In this document: one piece after another, positions 1-8,491 of the stretch
Layout: every line of letters starts with the position of its first letter
How positions within the stretch are numbered: the first letter of the stretch is position 1
NCBI RefSeq assembly: GCF_048066115.1
Contig: NZ_JBLTYX010000001.1
Coordinates: forward strand, 1,054,001 to 1,118,000
Source of the DNA: Niveispirillum sp048066115
Lineage (GTDB): Bacteria; Pseudomonadota; Alphaproteobacteria; Azospirillales; Azospirillaceae
Direction of reading: 5' to 3'
Length of the DNA stretch: 64,000 nt
The notes under the pieces: model-generated
What the model saw: the letters and a program-made list of their open reading frames with translations, nothing else
What the model was told of the DNA's origin: nothing
Databases searched by the model: none
Translations under genes and position numbers: made by a program

Positions 1-480
1 CCGGCATCCGACATCATTCTGGTCAGCGCTGCCCCGGACCTGCTGGCCTATGGCCAGGAGGCCGGGCTGCATATAGTGGCGGAGGCCCATCCCGGCGACC
101 TGAACACCGCCCTGCGCCTGGGTGCCGCCGCCGCCCGGCGGAAGGGTGCCGACGCCACGCTTTGCCTCAGCTGCGACCTACCATTCCTGGAACGAAACGA
201 TCTTGAGGCGATGATCGCCACGGCCCGGCCGGGTGCGGTCACCATCGCCCCAGATCGTTCCGGTATCGGAACCAATGCCATGCTGACGGCCCCTATCGGC
301 GCCATTCCCTTCCTCTACGGTCAGAACAGCTTCACCGCCCACAGCGCCGCTGCCAAGGCCGCCGGCCTTATCCAGACCACCCTCCGCCGCCGGGGCTTCG
401 CCTGCGACATCGACCTGCCGGCGGACCTGGACAGTATCGGGTTCATGAAGAACGATCGGCACATAATCGCAGCCGAATAG
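1..480 (+). CDS. CofC/FbiD-like nucleotidyltransferase, 3' part
   Basis: The reading frame is open from the first base, so the true start lies outside the window; about 159 residues are visible. The C-terminal half matches 2-phospholactate / phosphoenolpyruvate guanylyltransferases: an SCDLPFL segment like the metal-binding acidic motif, a GIGTNAML segment, then F-YGQNSFTAHSAAAKAAG and an IDLPADLDSI tail. That family transfers GMP from GTP to a phosphorylated three-carbon acid in coenzyme F420 synthesis. The family call is from sequence. A role in F420 or a related cofactor is inference, because no other cofactor gene is visible. It could also be another MobA-like NTP transferase. It ends 195 bases before a convergent amidohydrolase; that gap shows no gene. 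Confidence 0.7.
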   Translation, partial: PASDIILVSAAPDLLAYGQEAGLHIVAEAHPGDLNTALRLGAAAARRKGADATLCLSCDLPFLERNDLEAMIATARPGAVTIAPDRSGIGTNAMLTAPIGAIPFLYGQNSFTAHSAAAKAAGLIQTTLRRRGFACDIDLPADLDSIGFMKNDRHIIAAE

Positions 481-674
481 ACGGCCGGCCAGATGCCGGT
501 CTTCCACCGGCGCCGGAACATGCGGCAAGCATGGCCATACCGGCGTTGCCGGACCCACAGACCAAGCCGAAAACGACCTTGGCGCGTCGGCTTCCGCCAA
601 GAGCGTAAGGGCCAGCGCGGAATTGCGCGCTTTATACCGCGCGTAACCCTCAGCGCCGATGAACGCCCCCCCGC

Positions 675-2150
675 TCACGACCGGTCGGTATAGTCGAGTG
701 CCGGGGCGCGGTCGCCCAGCAGCGGCTTGTAGGCGAAATCCTTGCCCCGGCTCTTCTCCAGTTCCTCCTTCGCCCTGGCCGCAATCTCCGGCTTGCGGAA
801 CAGCTCCGTGGCGGACAAAGCCAGGGTCTTGGCGGCGACGAGCGCCCCCTTCACCCCGATGCTGGTGCCGCTGGCCGACGCCGCCTGCCAGCTATGCGGC
901 GGAGTGCCGGCGGGCCAGGTGGCCGTACCCAGGCTGGCCGTGGGCACCACCCAGCTGATGTCGCCGACATCCGAGGATGCGGAACCCTTGCGGCCGAATT
1001 CATAGGTACCGATCTTCGACGGGTCGCCCGGATCGCCATTGCCGCCGGGCAGCAACGCCGCGACGGACTTGGCATAGGCGGCCTCCACGGCCGTGAAGCT
1101 GTAGCCGCCCACGCGGTTCAGGCTGGCATCCACCACCCGGCCCAGCGTGTCGTTGGGCAGGGTGGAGTAGGAGCCGCCGATGATCTCCACCGCCACCTTG
1201 GTGCCGGTGGCCAGGGCGGCACCGTCGGCGGCCTTCTGCACCCGATCCCAAACATCCTGGACCACCGCCGGATCATGGTGGCGGACATAATAGAAGCTCT
1301 GCGCGTTGGCCGGCACGATGTTCGGCTGATCGCCGCCATTGGTGATCGTGTAATGGATGCGGGTTTCCTGTGGCACATGCTCACGCAGATAATTGACCGC
1401 GATATTATGCAGCTCCACCCCGTCCAGGGCGGAGCGGCCGCGTTCGGGGGCGGCGGCGGCGTGGGAGGGCACACCGGTGAAGGTGAACTTGGCCGTCAGC
1501 ATCGACAGAAGCTGACCCTGAGAGGCGCGGTTGGACCCGCCGGGGTGCCAGGACAGGACGGCATCCACATCCTTGAACAGCCCGTCGCGCACGAAATAGA
1601 CCTTGGCGAAGCCGCCCTCCTCCGCCGGGCTGCCATAGAGGCGGATGGTGCCCTTCACGCCTGTCTTGTCCAGCCACTGTTTCAGGGCGATGGCCGCCGT
1701 GACCGACGCCGCCCCCAGCAGATTATGGCCGCAGGCATGGCCGGCAATGCCGCCGGCCGACTGGCGGGCCGGGTCGGCCGTCTGCGAAAGGCCGGGCAGC
1801 GCGTCATATTCGGCCAGCAGGGCGATGACCGGACCGCCCGACCCGGCCGTGGCCACGAAGGCGGTGGGAATACCGGCCACGCCGGTTTCGATCTTGAACC
1901 CGGCCTCCTTCAATTCCTTCTGAAGCCGGGCAGCGCTCTTGGTCTCCTTGAAACCGATCTCGGCATAGGACCAGACATCCCCGGCCACCGATGACAGCTT
2001 GGGCGTCAGCTTGTCCACCGCAGCCAGGACCAGCCTGGCATCGGCCTCCTCCGGGGCCGAGATCGGCAAGACATTGATGCAGGTGGTCCGCGATGACAGC
2101 GGATTTGAAGACCTGATCGCCATGTGCGGCGGTTGCCTGTCCTGCGCCAC
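675..2150 (-). CDS. M20 amidohydrolase (AbgB-like), 5' end replaced
   Basis: This is a M20 zinc peptidase/amidohydrolase of the type that includes p-aminobenzoyl-glutamate hydrolase subunit B. It has an ALLAEYDALPG segment, the GHACGHNLLGA metal-binding loop, a SPAEEGG glutamate pair, and the FTGVPSHAAAAPERGRSALDGVE dimerisation-lid region. Homology begins at about the PEEADARLVLAAVDKL segment. The first ~30 codons upstream of it are antisense to a ferredoxin coding sequence on the other strand and are not family-like. Relatives normally start with a signal peptide, which is missing here. The only starts (ATG near 2150 or 2123) sit in the foreign segment, so the gene may be silent, or it may make a cytoplasmic enzyme. 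The substrate is probably an aminoacyl-amide; its identity is unknown. Confidence 0.75.
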   Translation of the reverse strand: MAQDRQPPHMAIRSSNPLSSRTTCINVLPISAPEEADARLVLAAVDKLTPKLSSVAGDVWSYAEIGFKETKSAARLQKELKEAGFKIETGVAGIPTAFVATAGSGGPVIALLAEYDALPGLSQTADPARQSAGGIAGHACGHNLLGAASVTAAIALKQWLDKTGVKGTIRLYGSPAEEGGFAKVYFVRDGLFKDVDAVLSWHPGGSNRASQGQLLSMLTAKFTFTGVPSHAAAAPERGRSALDGVELHNIAVNYLREHVPQETRIHYTITNGGDQPNIVPANAQSFYYVRHHDPAVVQDVWDRVQKAADGAALATGTKVAVEIIGGSYSTLPNDTLGRVVDASLNRVGGYSFTAVEAAYAKSVAALLPGGNGDPGDPSKIGTYEFGRKGSASSDVGDISWVVPTASLGTATWPAGTPPHSWQAASASGTSIGVKGALVAAKTLALSATELFRKPEIAARAKEELEKSRGKDFAYKPLLGDRAPALDYTDRS

Positions 2151-2325
2151 CTGTCACGTTCATGTCGAAGGTGCGGCCGAAGAGGCCCTGCCCCCGCTTG
2201 GCCAGGATGAGGATGATCTGCTGGCGGGATCGCCCGACAGAAGTGCAGGCTCCCGGCTGTCCTGCCAGATCCCCATTACCGGAAACCTGGAAGGCATCCG
2301 GGTGCGGATTGCGGATGAAGGCTGA
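2053..2325 (+). pseudogene. [2Fe-2S] ferredoxin, 5'-truncated
   Basis: The frame encodes the C-terminal ~85 residues of an adrenodoxin-type ferredoxin. It starts at the IGKTLMQVVRDD segment, followed by the cluster loop MCGGCLSCATCHVHV (C-x5-C-x2-C, with an extra Cys) and the fourth ligand in SRLSCQI, then a normal tail. The first strand, about 18 residues, is missing. Upstream bases in frame read into the antisense of the amidohydrolase, and no ribosome-binding site is seen. An ATG at 2077 could start an 82-residue product, but it would lack the first beta strand. Such ferredoxins pass electrons to cytochrome P450 or Rieske oxygenases. No such partner is visible nearby. Confidence 0.75.
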
Positions 2326-2529
2326 CATTTCAGCCGCCTGAGGTATCAAAAAATCTGAACAGCACCAAGGTTGGGAACTGTTCTGGCAGCACTCTGCGAA
2401 GACGCCGAAATCAACGGGGCCGTTGTCGTGGAGGGAGCGACGATGCGACCATCACGCGCACCTCGCCCCCTCTCGCACGCCAAGACCTCCAACGCATCAA
2501 GTCGAGCGGTTGCCCGACATCGATGCTCC

Positions 2530-4836
2530 TCAGAATCTGGCCTTCAGTTCCACGCCCACCGTGCGCGGAATGGCCTTGGTGGTGAAATTAAAGACCGTCG
2601 TGTTGGGCACGACCAGCACCACGCCATCGACATTGTATCGCTTGTCGAACAGGTTGCGGGCATAGAGCGTGGCACCCCAGGTCTCGTTCTCCACGCCCAG
2701 GCGGATATTGACCAGATCGATGGCCGGGCGTTCCGTGCCGGGCGTGTTCAGCGTGTCGAAGAACATCGGGCCGGTGCGGTTATATTCCACGCGGGCCGAC
2801 AGGTCGTAATCCGCGGTCAGCGGCACCGTATACTGGCCGCCCAGGATCACGTCATATTTGGCGGTGAAGGGGAAGCGGTTGCCCACCGTCTGCGGCAGTT
2901 CCTTGTTCTCCTTGATCTTGGAATGCAGATAGCCATAGCCGAAGAACAGGTCCAGCCCGTCGGCCACGCGCGCCATGCCGTCCACTTCAAAACCGGTGAT
3001 CTCGTTGCGATCGACGATGGAGATCACGCGCGACAGGGAGAAGGGGAAGAACTGGAAGAACTGGGCATTGTCGACCTTGGTATTGAAGCCCGCCACGTTC
3101 AGGGTCATCCGCCCGTCCAGCAGCCGGCTCTTCACGCCGGCTTCATAGGAAGACGACGTCTCCTTGCCGAACGCGTCCTGCACCGTGGTGTTGGTGACGC
3201 CATCGGTATTGATGATGTTGAACCGGCTGCCCAGCGGGTTGAAGCCGCCGGACCGGAAGCCCTCGCCATAGGTGGCATAGACGGAAACATCCTCCGTCGC
3301 CTTCCAGCGCAGCGACACGCGGGGCTGGAGCGAGCTGAAACTGTCCTTGCGCACCAGCCCCTGCACATTGGGGATGGGAGAGAAGGCGGCCGGGGTCAAG
3401 TTCTCCGACGACCGGTTCTCCTTGTCGTAACGCAGGGCCGTGGACAGCTCCAGGTCGGGCGTCAGGTCATAGGCCAGCTGCCCGAACAGGGCCCAGGCAT
3501 CGTTGGCATTGTCGGTCCAGGTGACGGCGACGACGGGGTTGGCGGCACCGCCCAGCGGGTCGGCCACCACCACCCCCTGCCCCAGATCGTTGCCGCGGTT
3601 CAGCACGATCTCGCGGTTGAAATCGATATAATAGGCGCCGGCGATATAGCGCAGCCGGTTCTCCCCCGGAGAGGTGAAGCGCAGGTCGAAGGACGTGTCG
3701 TCCTGGTTGCGCTCCTGATACTGGGTGCCGTCGCGCAGCGTGGGGCCATAGCCTTCGATCAGGGCCGGGTTGGTGAAGAAGTCACCGGGCGCCGGCCCGC
3801 CGGGGAACGGCACGCCGAACAGCGCCAGATCGACCGCCCCTTCGCCGCCCATATTCTCCTTCAGGTCGTGATAGGCTGCCGTGAAGGTCAGGGTCCCGGC
3901 CTCCGAATCCCAATCCACCTTGGCCGACAGATCCACGCGTTCCTGATTGTTGAAACTGTCGACATTGCCGGCATAGGGGATGGAGGTGTCCTTGATGTTC
4001 ACCCCGTTGACGAAGCCGGGCGTGCCCGCCGTCTGGTTGTTGAAATTGAAGGCAGGCCCCTTGATCTTGCCATAGCCGGCGGACAGGTCGATCTCGATAT
4101 CGTCGGTCGCCTTGTAGACCAGGCGGCCGCGTACCAGCCCCTCGCTGAAATCGTCTTCCTTCTTGTTCAAGGTGACATTGTCGTAATAGCCGCCGCGATC
4201 CTTGTAGACGGCGGTGAGGCGGGCGAACAGCTTGTCCTCCACCAGCGGGCCGCCGACATAGCCGCCGACCTTGTATTCATTGCCGCGGAACTCGTACCCG
4301 GCCTGCACCTGGCCCTCGGCCTCGTTACCCGGCTTCTTGGTGGTGACCAGGATGGCGCCGCCGATGGCGTTGCGGCCATAGATGGAACCGATCGGGCCCT
4401 TGATGACCTCGATCTGCTCGATATCGATCATTTCCTGGTTGAAGGCGTTGGGATTGGGCACCAGCACCCCGTCCAGCACATAGGCGAAGGACGGTTCGGC
4501 ATCGCGCGGCTGGATGACGCCGCGGATATGCACCTGGCTTTCGCCGACATTGGTGGTCTGCAGGAAGCTGACATTGGGCGTCAGTGACAGGAAATCCGCC
4601 GGACCGCTGATGCCCGCCTTCTCGATCGTCTCCGCCGTGAAGGCCGCCACCGCCACCGGGGTTTCGCGCGCCGTCTCGTTGCGCTGGCGGGCGATGACCA
4701 CGATCTCCTCCAGCATGATGGAGGAACCGGCCTGCGACCCGGCACCCTGCGCCAGGGCGGGCACATTGGATACAATCATCGAAGCACACAAAGCCGTACC
4801 CGTCATCAAGGCCGGCAGGAAACGTCTGTTCCACAT
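2530..4836 (-). CDS. TonB-dependent outer-membrane receptor
   Basis: This 768-residue receptor has a signal peptide (about residues 1-30, ending PALAQ) and a TonB box LEEIVVIAR near 42-50. A plug follows with VIKGPIGSIYGRNAIGGAI, a variant of the usual RGPQGTLYGRNA motif. The remainder is a 22-strand-type barrel with terminal aromatic ...VELKARF. I prefer the ATG at 4836, because GGAGA lies 9 bases upstream; an ATG at 4860 is also in frame. Receptors of this class import siderophores or organic substrates with energy from TonB-ExbBD. Its place beside a GntR regulator and the hydantoinase module suggests an organic substrate. It is transcribed divergently from the regulator at 5157, and shares with it a 320-base control region. 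Confidence 0.93.
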   Translation of the reverse strand: MWNRRFLPALMTGTALCASMIVSNVPALAQGAGSQAGSSIMLEEIVVIARQRNETARETPVAVAAFTAETIEKAGISGPADFLSLTPNVSFLQTTNVGESQVHIRGVIQPRDAEPSFAYVLDGVLVPNPNAFNQEMIDIEQIEVIKGPIGSIYGRNAIGGAILVTTKKPGNEAEGQVQAGYEFRGNEYKVGGYVGGPLVEDKLFARLTAVYKDRGGYYDNVTLNKKEDDFSEGLVRGRLVYKATDDIEIDLSAGYGKIKGPAFNFNNQTAGTPGFVNGVNIKDTSIPYAGNVDSFNNQERVDLSAKVDWDSEAGTLTFTAAYHDLKENMGGEGAVDLALFGVPFPGGPAPGDFFTNPALIEGYGPTLRDGTQYQERNQDDTSFDLRFTSPGENRLRYIAGAYYIDFNREIVLNRGNDLGQGVVVADPLGGAANPVVAVTWTDNANDAWALFGQLAYDLTPDLELSTALRYDKENRSSENLTPAAFSPIPNVQGLVRKDSFSSLQPRVSLRWKATEDVSVYATYGEGFRSGGFNPLGSRFNIINTDGVTNTTVQDAFGKETSSSYEAGVKSRLLDGRMTLNVAGFNTKVDNAQFFQFFPFSLSRVISIVDRNEITGFEVDGMARVADGLDLFFGYGYLHSKIKENKELPQTVGNRFPFTAKYDVILGGQYTVPLTADYDLSARVEYNRTGPMFFDTLNTPGTERPAIDLVNIRLGVENETWGATLYARNLFDKRYNVDGVVLVVPNTTVFNFTTKAIPRTVGVELKARF

Positions 4837-4966
4837 CGTCGCTGGTCTCCGCTGTTTCATTGTATTTTATTGGGTTTTATGGGGGTGCAGCCGGTTTGCC
4901 GGCGACCCTGGCCCTCCAGGAAAAACTTATATGAGTTTCCGCTTTCGGCAAGCCCCAATGCATGAC

Positions 4967-4980
4967 ATTGTATACTTTAA
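4967..4980. promoter_or_regulatory. Candidate GntR operator, GTATAC palindrome
   Basis: ATTGTATACTTT lies between the divergent receptor and GntR genes. Its GTATAC core (4970-4975) recurs at 11553-11560 and 11708-11717. FCD-type GntR proteins bind short palindromes of this sort. The assignment to the adjacent regulator is inferred from position and repetition. Confidence 0.5.
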
Positions 4981-5156
4981 TAGGGAAGATTGACCTGAAA
5001 GCCACGCTGACACCATCCGTCGCGCGGCATCGGATTTCTGCGTGCCGATGCGAACCAGGGCCACAAGGACGGCTGGCCGGCAGCGGATCGTTTGCGGTAG
5101 AAAGCGGGGTGGACTTGCCCGAACCCGCCCGAACGGATGCGACCAGGAAATCACCG

Positions 5157-5828
5157 ATGAGCAATGCTGTCGAAAAGGCCTATGCCGAGATCCGGGACGC
5201 CATCCATGCCGGCCGCTTCCCGCCCGGCACGCATCTGAAGGAAGGCGAGCTGGCGGAGATCATCGGCGTCAGCCGCACGCCGATCCGCGAGGCGTTACGC
5301 CGGTTGAATGCGGAGGGCGCCGTGCGCTTCATGCGCAACCATGGCGCCTTCGTCGCCGACTGGTCCGGTGACGAGATCAAGGAGATTTTCGACCTGCGCG
5401 CCATCCTGGAAGGCTATGCCGCCGAACAGGCCGCGGTGCGGGCCACGCCGGAACAGATCGCCCATCTGCGCGTGCTGGCGGAGGAGATGCTGACGCTGGA
5501 GGCCACGGGCACGGCCGACGCGCTGGGCCGCATCGCCGAGGCCAATGCCGAATTCCACCGGCTGATCACCCAGGCCGCCGGCACCCACCGCCTGACCACC
5601 ATGATGGCGCAGGTGATCGAAGTGCCGCTCGTCCTGCGCACCTTCCACCGCTACAATGCCGAAGCGCTGCGCCGCAGCCTGCGCCACCATATGGAGATCG
5701 TGGACGCGTTCGAGGTGCGCGACGGCGCCTGGGCCGGATCGGTGATGCGCAGCCACATCGCCGCCGCCTGGCATGCGATCGAGGCCAGCAACCGCGGAAG
5801 GGAGCCCGTGCGCAAGGCGGCGGAGTGA
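5157..5828 (+). CDS. GntR-family regulator, FCD (FadR) subfamily
   Basis: This is a 223-residue transcription regulator. Residues 8-68 form a winged helix-turn-helix, with ELAEIIGVSRTPIREALRRL the recognition part. From about 75 on is an all-helical FCD ligand-binding domain with the expected metal-binding histidines (AEFHRLI, LRHHMEI, MRSHIAAA). The ATG at 5157 is chosen because AGGAAA lies just upstream and the family pattern starts here; the frame is open further up without homology. It lies between the receptor and the VapBC/hydantoinase genes. GTATAC palindromes at its own promoter and in the 11.5-11.7 kb divergent promoter region suggest that it controls both itself and the hydantoinase/CoA-transferase module. 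The effector is unknown. Confidence 0.9.
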   Translation: MSNAVEKAYAEIRDAIHAGRFPPGTHLKEGELAEIIGVSRTPIREALRRLNAEGAVRFMRNHGAFVADWSGDEIKEIFDLRAILEGYAAEQAAVRATPEQIAHLRVLAEEMLTLEATGTADALGRIAEANAEFHRLITQAAGTHRLTTMMAQVIEVPLVLRTFHRYNAEALRRSLRHHMEIVDAFEVRDGAWAGSVMRSHIAAAWHAIEASNRGREPVRKAAE

Positions 5829-5883
5829 TGATATCTGGCGGTAAGGCATAATTTGCCTTACAATCACTTTCCCATCAGGGAGG

Positions 5884-6141
5884 ATGCCAATGGGCGTGAT
5901 ATTGACGGTGACAGCCAAGGGCCAGGTTACCTTCCGCAAGGAACTGCTGGAGCATCTTGGCGCCGGCCCCGGCGATCAGTTGGAAGTGGAGATGCTGCCG
6001 TCGGGCCGCGTCGAAGTACGGGTCGCGCCGAAGGAAGGGATCGAGGGCTTCTTCGGCTGCCTGAAATCACCCTTGGCCAAAGCGCCGAGCATCGAGGAAA
6101 TGAACGACGCCATTGCCGCCGGTTGGGCTGGCAAGTCTTGA
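5884..6141 (+). CDS. vapB: VapB-like antitoxin, AbrB/MazE swapped-hairpin fold
   Basis: This 85-residue protein has an AbrB-type N-terminal domain (LTVTAKGQVTFRKELLEHLGAGPGDQLEVEML). Its tail (SIEEMNDAIAAGWAGKS) is typical of VapB antitoxins and would cover the toxin active site. The stop codon overlaps the toxin's TTG start by four bases, giving translational coupling. Such antitoxins bind the operon promoter as a complex with the toxin. A short leader after 5828 holds an AT-rich stretch that could be the promoter. Confidence 0.85.
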   Translation: MPMGVILTVTAKGQVTFRKELLEHLGAGPGDQLEVEMLPSGRVEVRVAPKEGIEGFFGCLKSPLAKAPSIEEMNDAIAAGWAGKS

Positions 6142-6545
6142 GGATTACGGCCGACACCAATGTTCTGGTCCGTGCTGCGGCGATGGATGATCCCGTTCAG
6201 TCGGAAACAGCCATTCGACTGCTGAGCGAAAGCGAGCTGGTGGTGGTGACGCTGCCTGCTTTGTGTGAGTTCGTTTGGGTTCTGACGTCGGTCTATAAGC
6301 AGCCCGCTACCGATATCGCACCAATTATCCGCAGGCTTCTGATGGCCGACAAGGTGCAGACCGACCGGGCCGCCGTCGAAGCCGGTTTGGCATTCCTGGA
6401 AGCCGGCGGCGACTTTTCCGATGGGGTCATCGCTCATGTCGGCGCCACCGCCGGCGGTGAGGTTTTCGCCAGTTTTGACAAGCGGGCAGTGAAGCTTGTC
6501 AACCGCAGCGGACACCAGGCACTGGACCTGAACAAGGGCGGATAA
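6138..6545 (+). CDS. vapC: VapC-like PIN-domain toxin ribonuclease
   Basis: This is a 135-residue PIN-domain protein. The first acidic ligand is in ITADTNVLVRA, followed by a glutamate in LPALCEFVWVL and aspartates in GGDFSDGVIAHVG and FASFDKRAV, the normal four-acidic-residue Mg2+ site. VapC toxins cleave RNA, often initiator tRNA or rRNA loops. The start is TTG at 6138, overlapping the antitoxin stop (6139-6141); no ATG is available near the conserved N-terminus. The pair lies between the GntR gene and the end of the hydantoinase operon, and has no visible part in catabolism. Confidence 0.85.
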   Translation: MRITADTNVLVRAAAMDDPVQSETAIRLLSESELVVVTLPALCEFVWVLTSVYKQPATDIAPIIRRLLMADKVQTDRAAVEAGLAFLEAGGDFSDGVIAHVGATAGGEVFASFDKRAVKLVNRSGHQALDLNKGG

Positions 6546-6581
6546 GAAGCGGGACCGGCACTGACCCCGCCCCCTCTTTCC

Positions 6582-8462
6582 TCATGCCGCTGACAGCACA
6601 CTCTCCTGCTGCGCCGGGTCCTTCGGTGCCGGCAGGCCGGTCTCCGCCAGGCAGCGTTCGCGCAGTTCCTCGACACCACCACCGAAATTGAACAGGTCGA
6701 TCTCACCGCGCGCCTTGGCCAGGCTGTCGCGCAGCGCCGCCGTGGCCGCCGCATCCACTGTTCCGTCCGCCGCCAGCACGACGCCATAGCGCTTGGCACC
6801 CTCGCGCGTCACCAGACCGCGCTTGACGTCCACCGCCACAAGCGCCGGATCGCGGGCCAGCGGGTCGCCCCAGCCGCCACCGCCCCAGGTATCGAAGACC
6901 AGCAGGTCGCCCGGACGGACCTGGATATCGTCGATCTTGGCGGCCAGCACCGTCTCGCTGCCGTCCGCACGGACCAGGACACGGCGCGACCGCCAGCCCG
7001 GCTCCCCGCCATTCACCCCCCAGGGATAGGTGAACCAGCGGTCGTCATGGATGGCGATGGCGCCCGGTTCCAGGAAGCGATAGGCGATGCGCACGCCATT
7101 GCCGCCGCGGTGCAGGCCCGGCCCACCGCTGTCGGCAATGGTCTCGTACCGTTCGATGCGCAGCGGGAAATAGGCTTCCAGGAACTCGTTGGGCACATTG
7201 GTGAAGTTCGGCCACAGCGAATGCCCGTCCGGCCCGTCGCCGAACGGCCGGCCGGGAATGCCGCCGAAACCGATCTGGAACAGCTGATAGTATTTCCCCG
7301 ACCCGCGATAGGTGCCCGACAGCATCAGGTGTGGGGAGGAGGAGAAGCCGGCGGCATTGAGGAATTCCGGCGTGCGCTGGCCCAGCAGCGCCCCCAGCAC
7401 GTCGAACACCCGGCCGATGCCATGGGTGCGGCACGACAATGCCGCCGGATATTTCGGCTTCAGCAGCGATCCTTCCGGAATGCGCGTTTCCACCAGATCG
7501 TAGAAGCCGTCGTTGAACAGGATCTGCGGGTCGAAGACCATGATCATGTAGATGCCGAAGAACATCTTCAGCATGTTTTCATTCAGGTAGAAATTGATCG
7601 AGCTTTCCGACTGGGGCGAAGTGCCCTCCCAGTCCAGGATCACCTTCTCCCCCTCCCGCCACATGGTGGCTTTCAGCTTGTAGGGGCCGAAGCCGCGACC
7701 ATCGTCGCAGATATAATCCTCGAAACTGACCTTTTCCTCGGAGATGGAGGTGGCGATCAGCTTGGCCATGGCGCGCTTGTTGCGGGCCAGCAGTTCATCG
7801 ACGGCGGAGATGAAGATATCCGTCTGGAAGCGCTTGCACAGTTCCGCCACCCGCCGTCCGGCGATACGGCATGAGGCGATGATGGCGTTCAGGTCCGACC
7901 GGCACCAGTCCCGGGTGCGGGTATTGTTCAGCACCAGTTCCAGCAGATCCTCGTTCAGCACGCCCTTGCGGTAGAGCTTGACCGGCGGGATGCGGATGCC
8001 TTCCTGGAAGATGGAGGTGGCGTCGGTGGGCAGGCTGCCGGGCACCTTGCCACCAACATCGGTCTGGTGGCCGAAATGGCAGGTCCAGGCGACCAGGCGA
8101 CCTTCGTGGAACACCGGCAGGATGATCAGCCAATCATTCAGATGGCTGATAGCCCCTTCCACCGAATAGGGATCGGACAGCCAGATGACGTCGCCTTCCT
8201 CGATCGAACCTTTATAGTTCTTCAGGAAGCCACCCAGGAAGGAGCCGAACTGGCCCACCACCATCTTGCCTTCATGGTTGGCGATCAGGGGGAAGGCGTC
8301 GCCCTGTTCGCGGATGCCCGGCGACATGGCCGTGCGGAACAGGGTGGCGTCCATTTCGGCGCGGGCATTGCGCAGCGCGTTCTCGATGATGTCCAGCGTG
8401 ATCGGGTCGATGGCGATCTTCTGGAACGGGGTCGGGTTGGTCTGGATGATCTGGGCAACCAT
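6582..8462 (-). CDS. hyuB: Hydantoinase B / oxoprolinase-family subunit
   Basis: This 626-residue protein belongs to the HyuB family, which covers N-methylhydantoinase beta, the C-terminal half of 5-oxoprolinase and the ketone carboxylases. The start shows PITLDIIENALRNARAEMDATLFRTAMSPGIREQGD, and GFGGIPGRPFGDGPDGHS and GGPGLHRGGNGVRI lie further on. AAGGGGAC precedes the ATG. It is the last gene of a minus-strand operon after hyuA (29 bases between). With HyuA it would carry out an ATP-dependent ring opening of a hydantoin or lactam, or an ATP-dependent carboxylation. The family is clear, but the substrate class cannot be told by eye. Confidence 0.88.
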   Translation of the reverse strand: MVAQIIQTNPTPFQKIAIDPITLDIIENALRNARAEMDATLFRTAMSPGIREQGDAFPLIANHEGKMVVGQFGSFLGGFLKNYKGSIEEGDVIWLSDPYSVEGAISHLNDWLIILPVFHEGRLVAWTCHFGHQTDVGGKVPGSLPTDATSIFQEGIRIPPVKLYRKGVLNEDLLELVLNNTRTRDWCRSDLNAIIASCRIAGRRVAELCKRFQTDIFISAVDELLARNKRAMAKLIATSISEEKVSFEDYICDDGRGFGPYKLKATMWREGEKVILDWEGTSPQSESSINFYLNENMLKMFFGIYMIMVFDPQILFNDGFYDLVETRIPEGSLLKPKYPAALSCRTHGIGRVFDVLGALLGQRTPEFLNAAGFSSSPHLMLSGTYRGSGKYYQLFQIGFGGIPGRPFGDGPDGHSLWPNFTNVPNEFLEAYFPLRIERYETIADSGGPGLHRGGNGVRIAYRFLEPGAIAIHDDRWFTYPWGVNGGEPGWRSRRVLVRADGSETVLAAKIDDIQVRPGDLLVFDTWGGGGWGDPLARDPALVAVDVKRGLVTREGAKRYGVVLAADGTVDAAATAALRDSLAKARGEIDLFNFGGGVEELRERCLAETGLPAPKDPAQQESVLSAA

Positions 8463-8491
8463 GGGTCAGTCCCCTTGTCCGAAGCTGGATA

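Noticed and set aside
481..674. Small frames between the nucleotidyltransferase and the amidohydrolase
   Set aside because: No start signal or homology is visible. The gap is treated as a convergent intergenic region without a clear terminator.
2326..2529. Possible transposase remnant between ferredoxin and receptor
   Set aside because: A stretch reading EDAEINGAVVVEGATMRPSR faintly recalls IS5-type transposases, but there is no catalytic motif, no terminal inverted repeat and no target duplication, so it is not called.
2371..4587. 738-codon plus-strand frame
   Set aside because: It is the antisense of a clear TonB-dependent receptor. High GC leaves long open antisense frames and the translation is low-complexity (G, A, R, H, Q).
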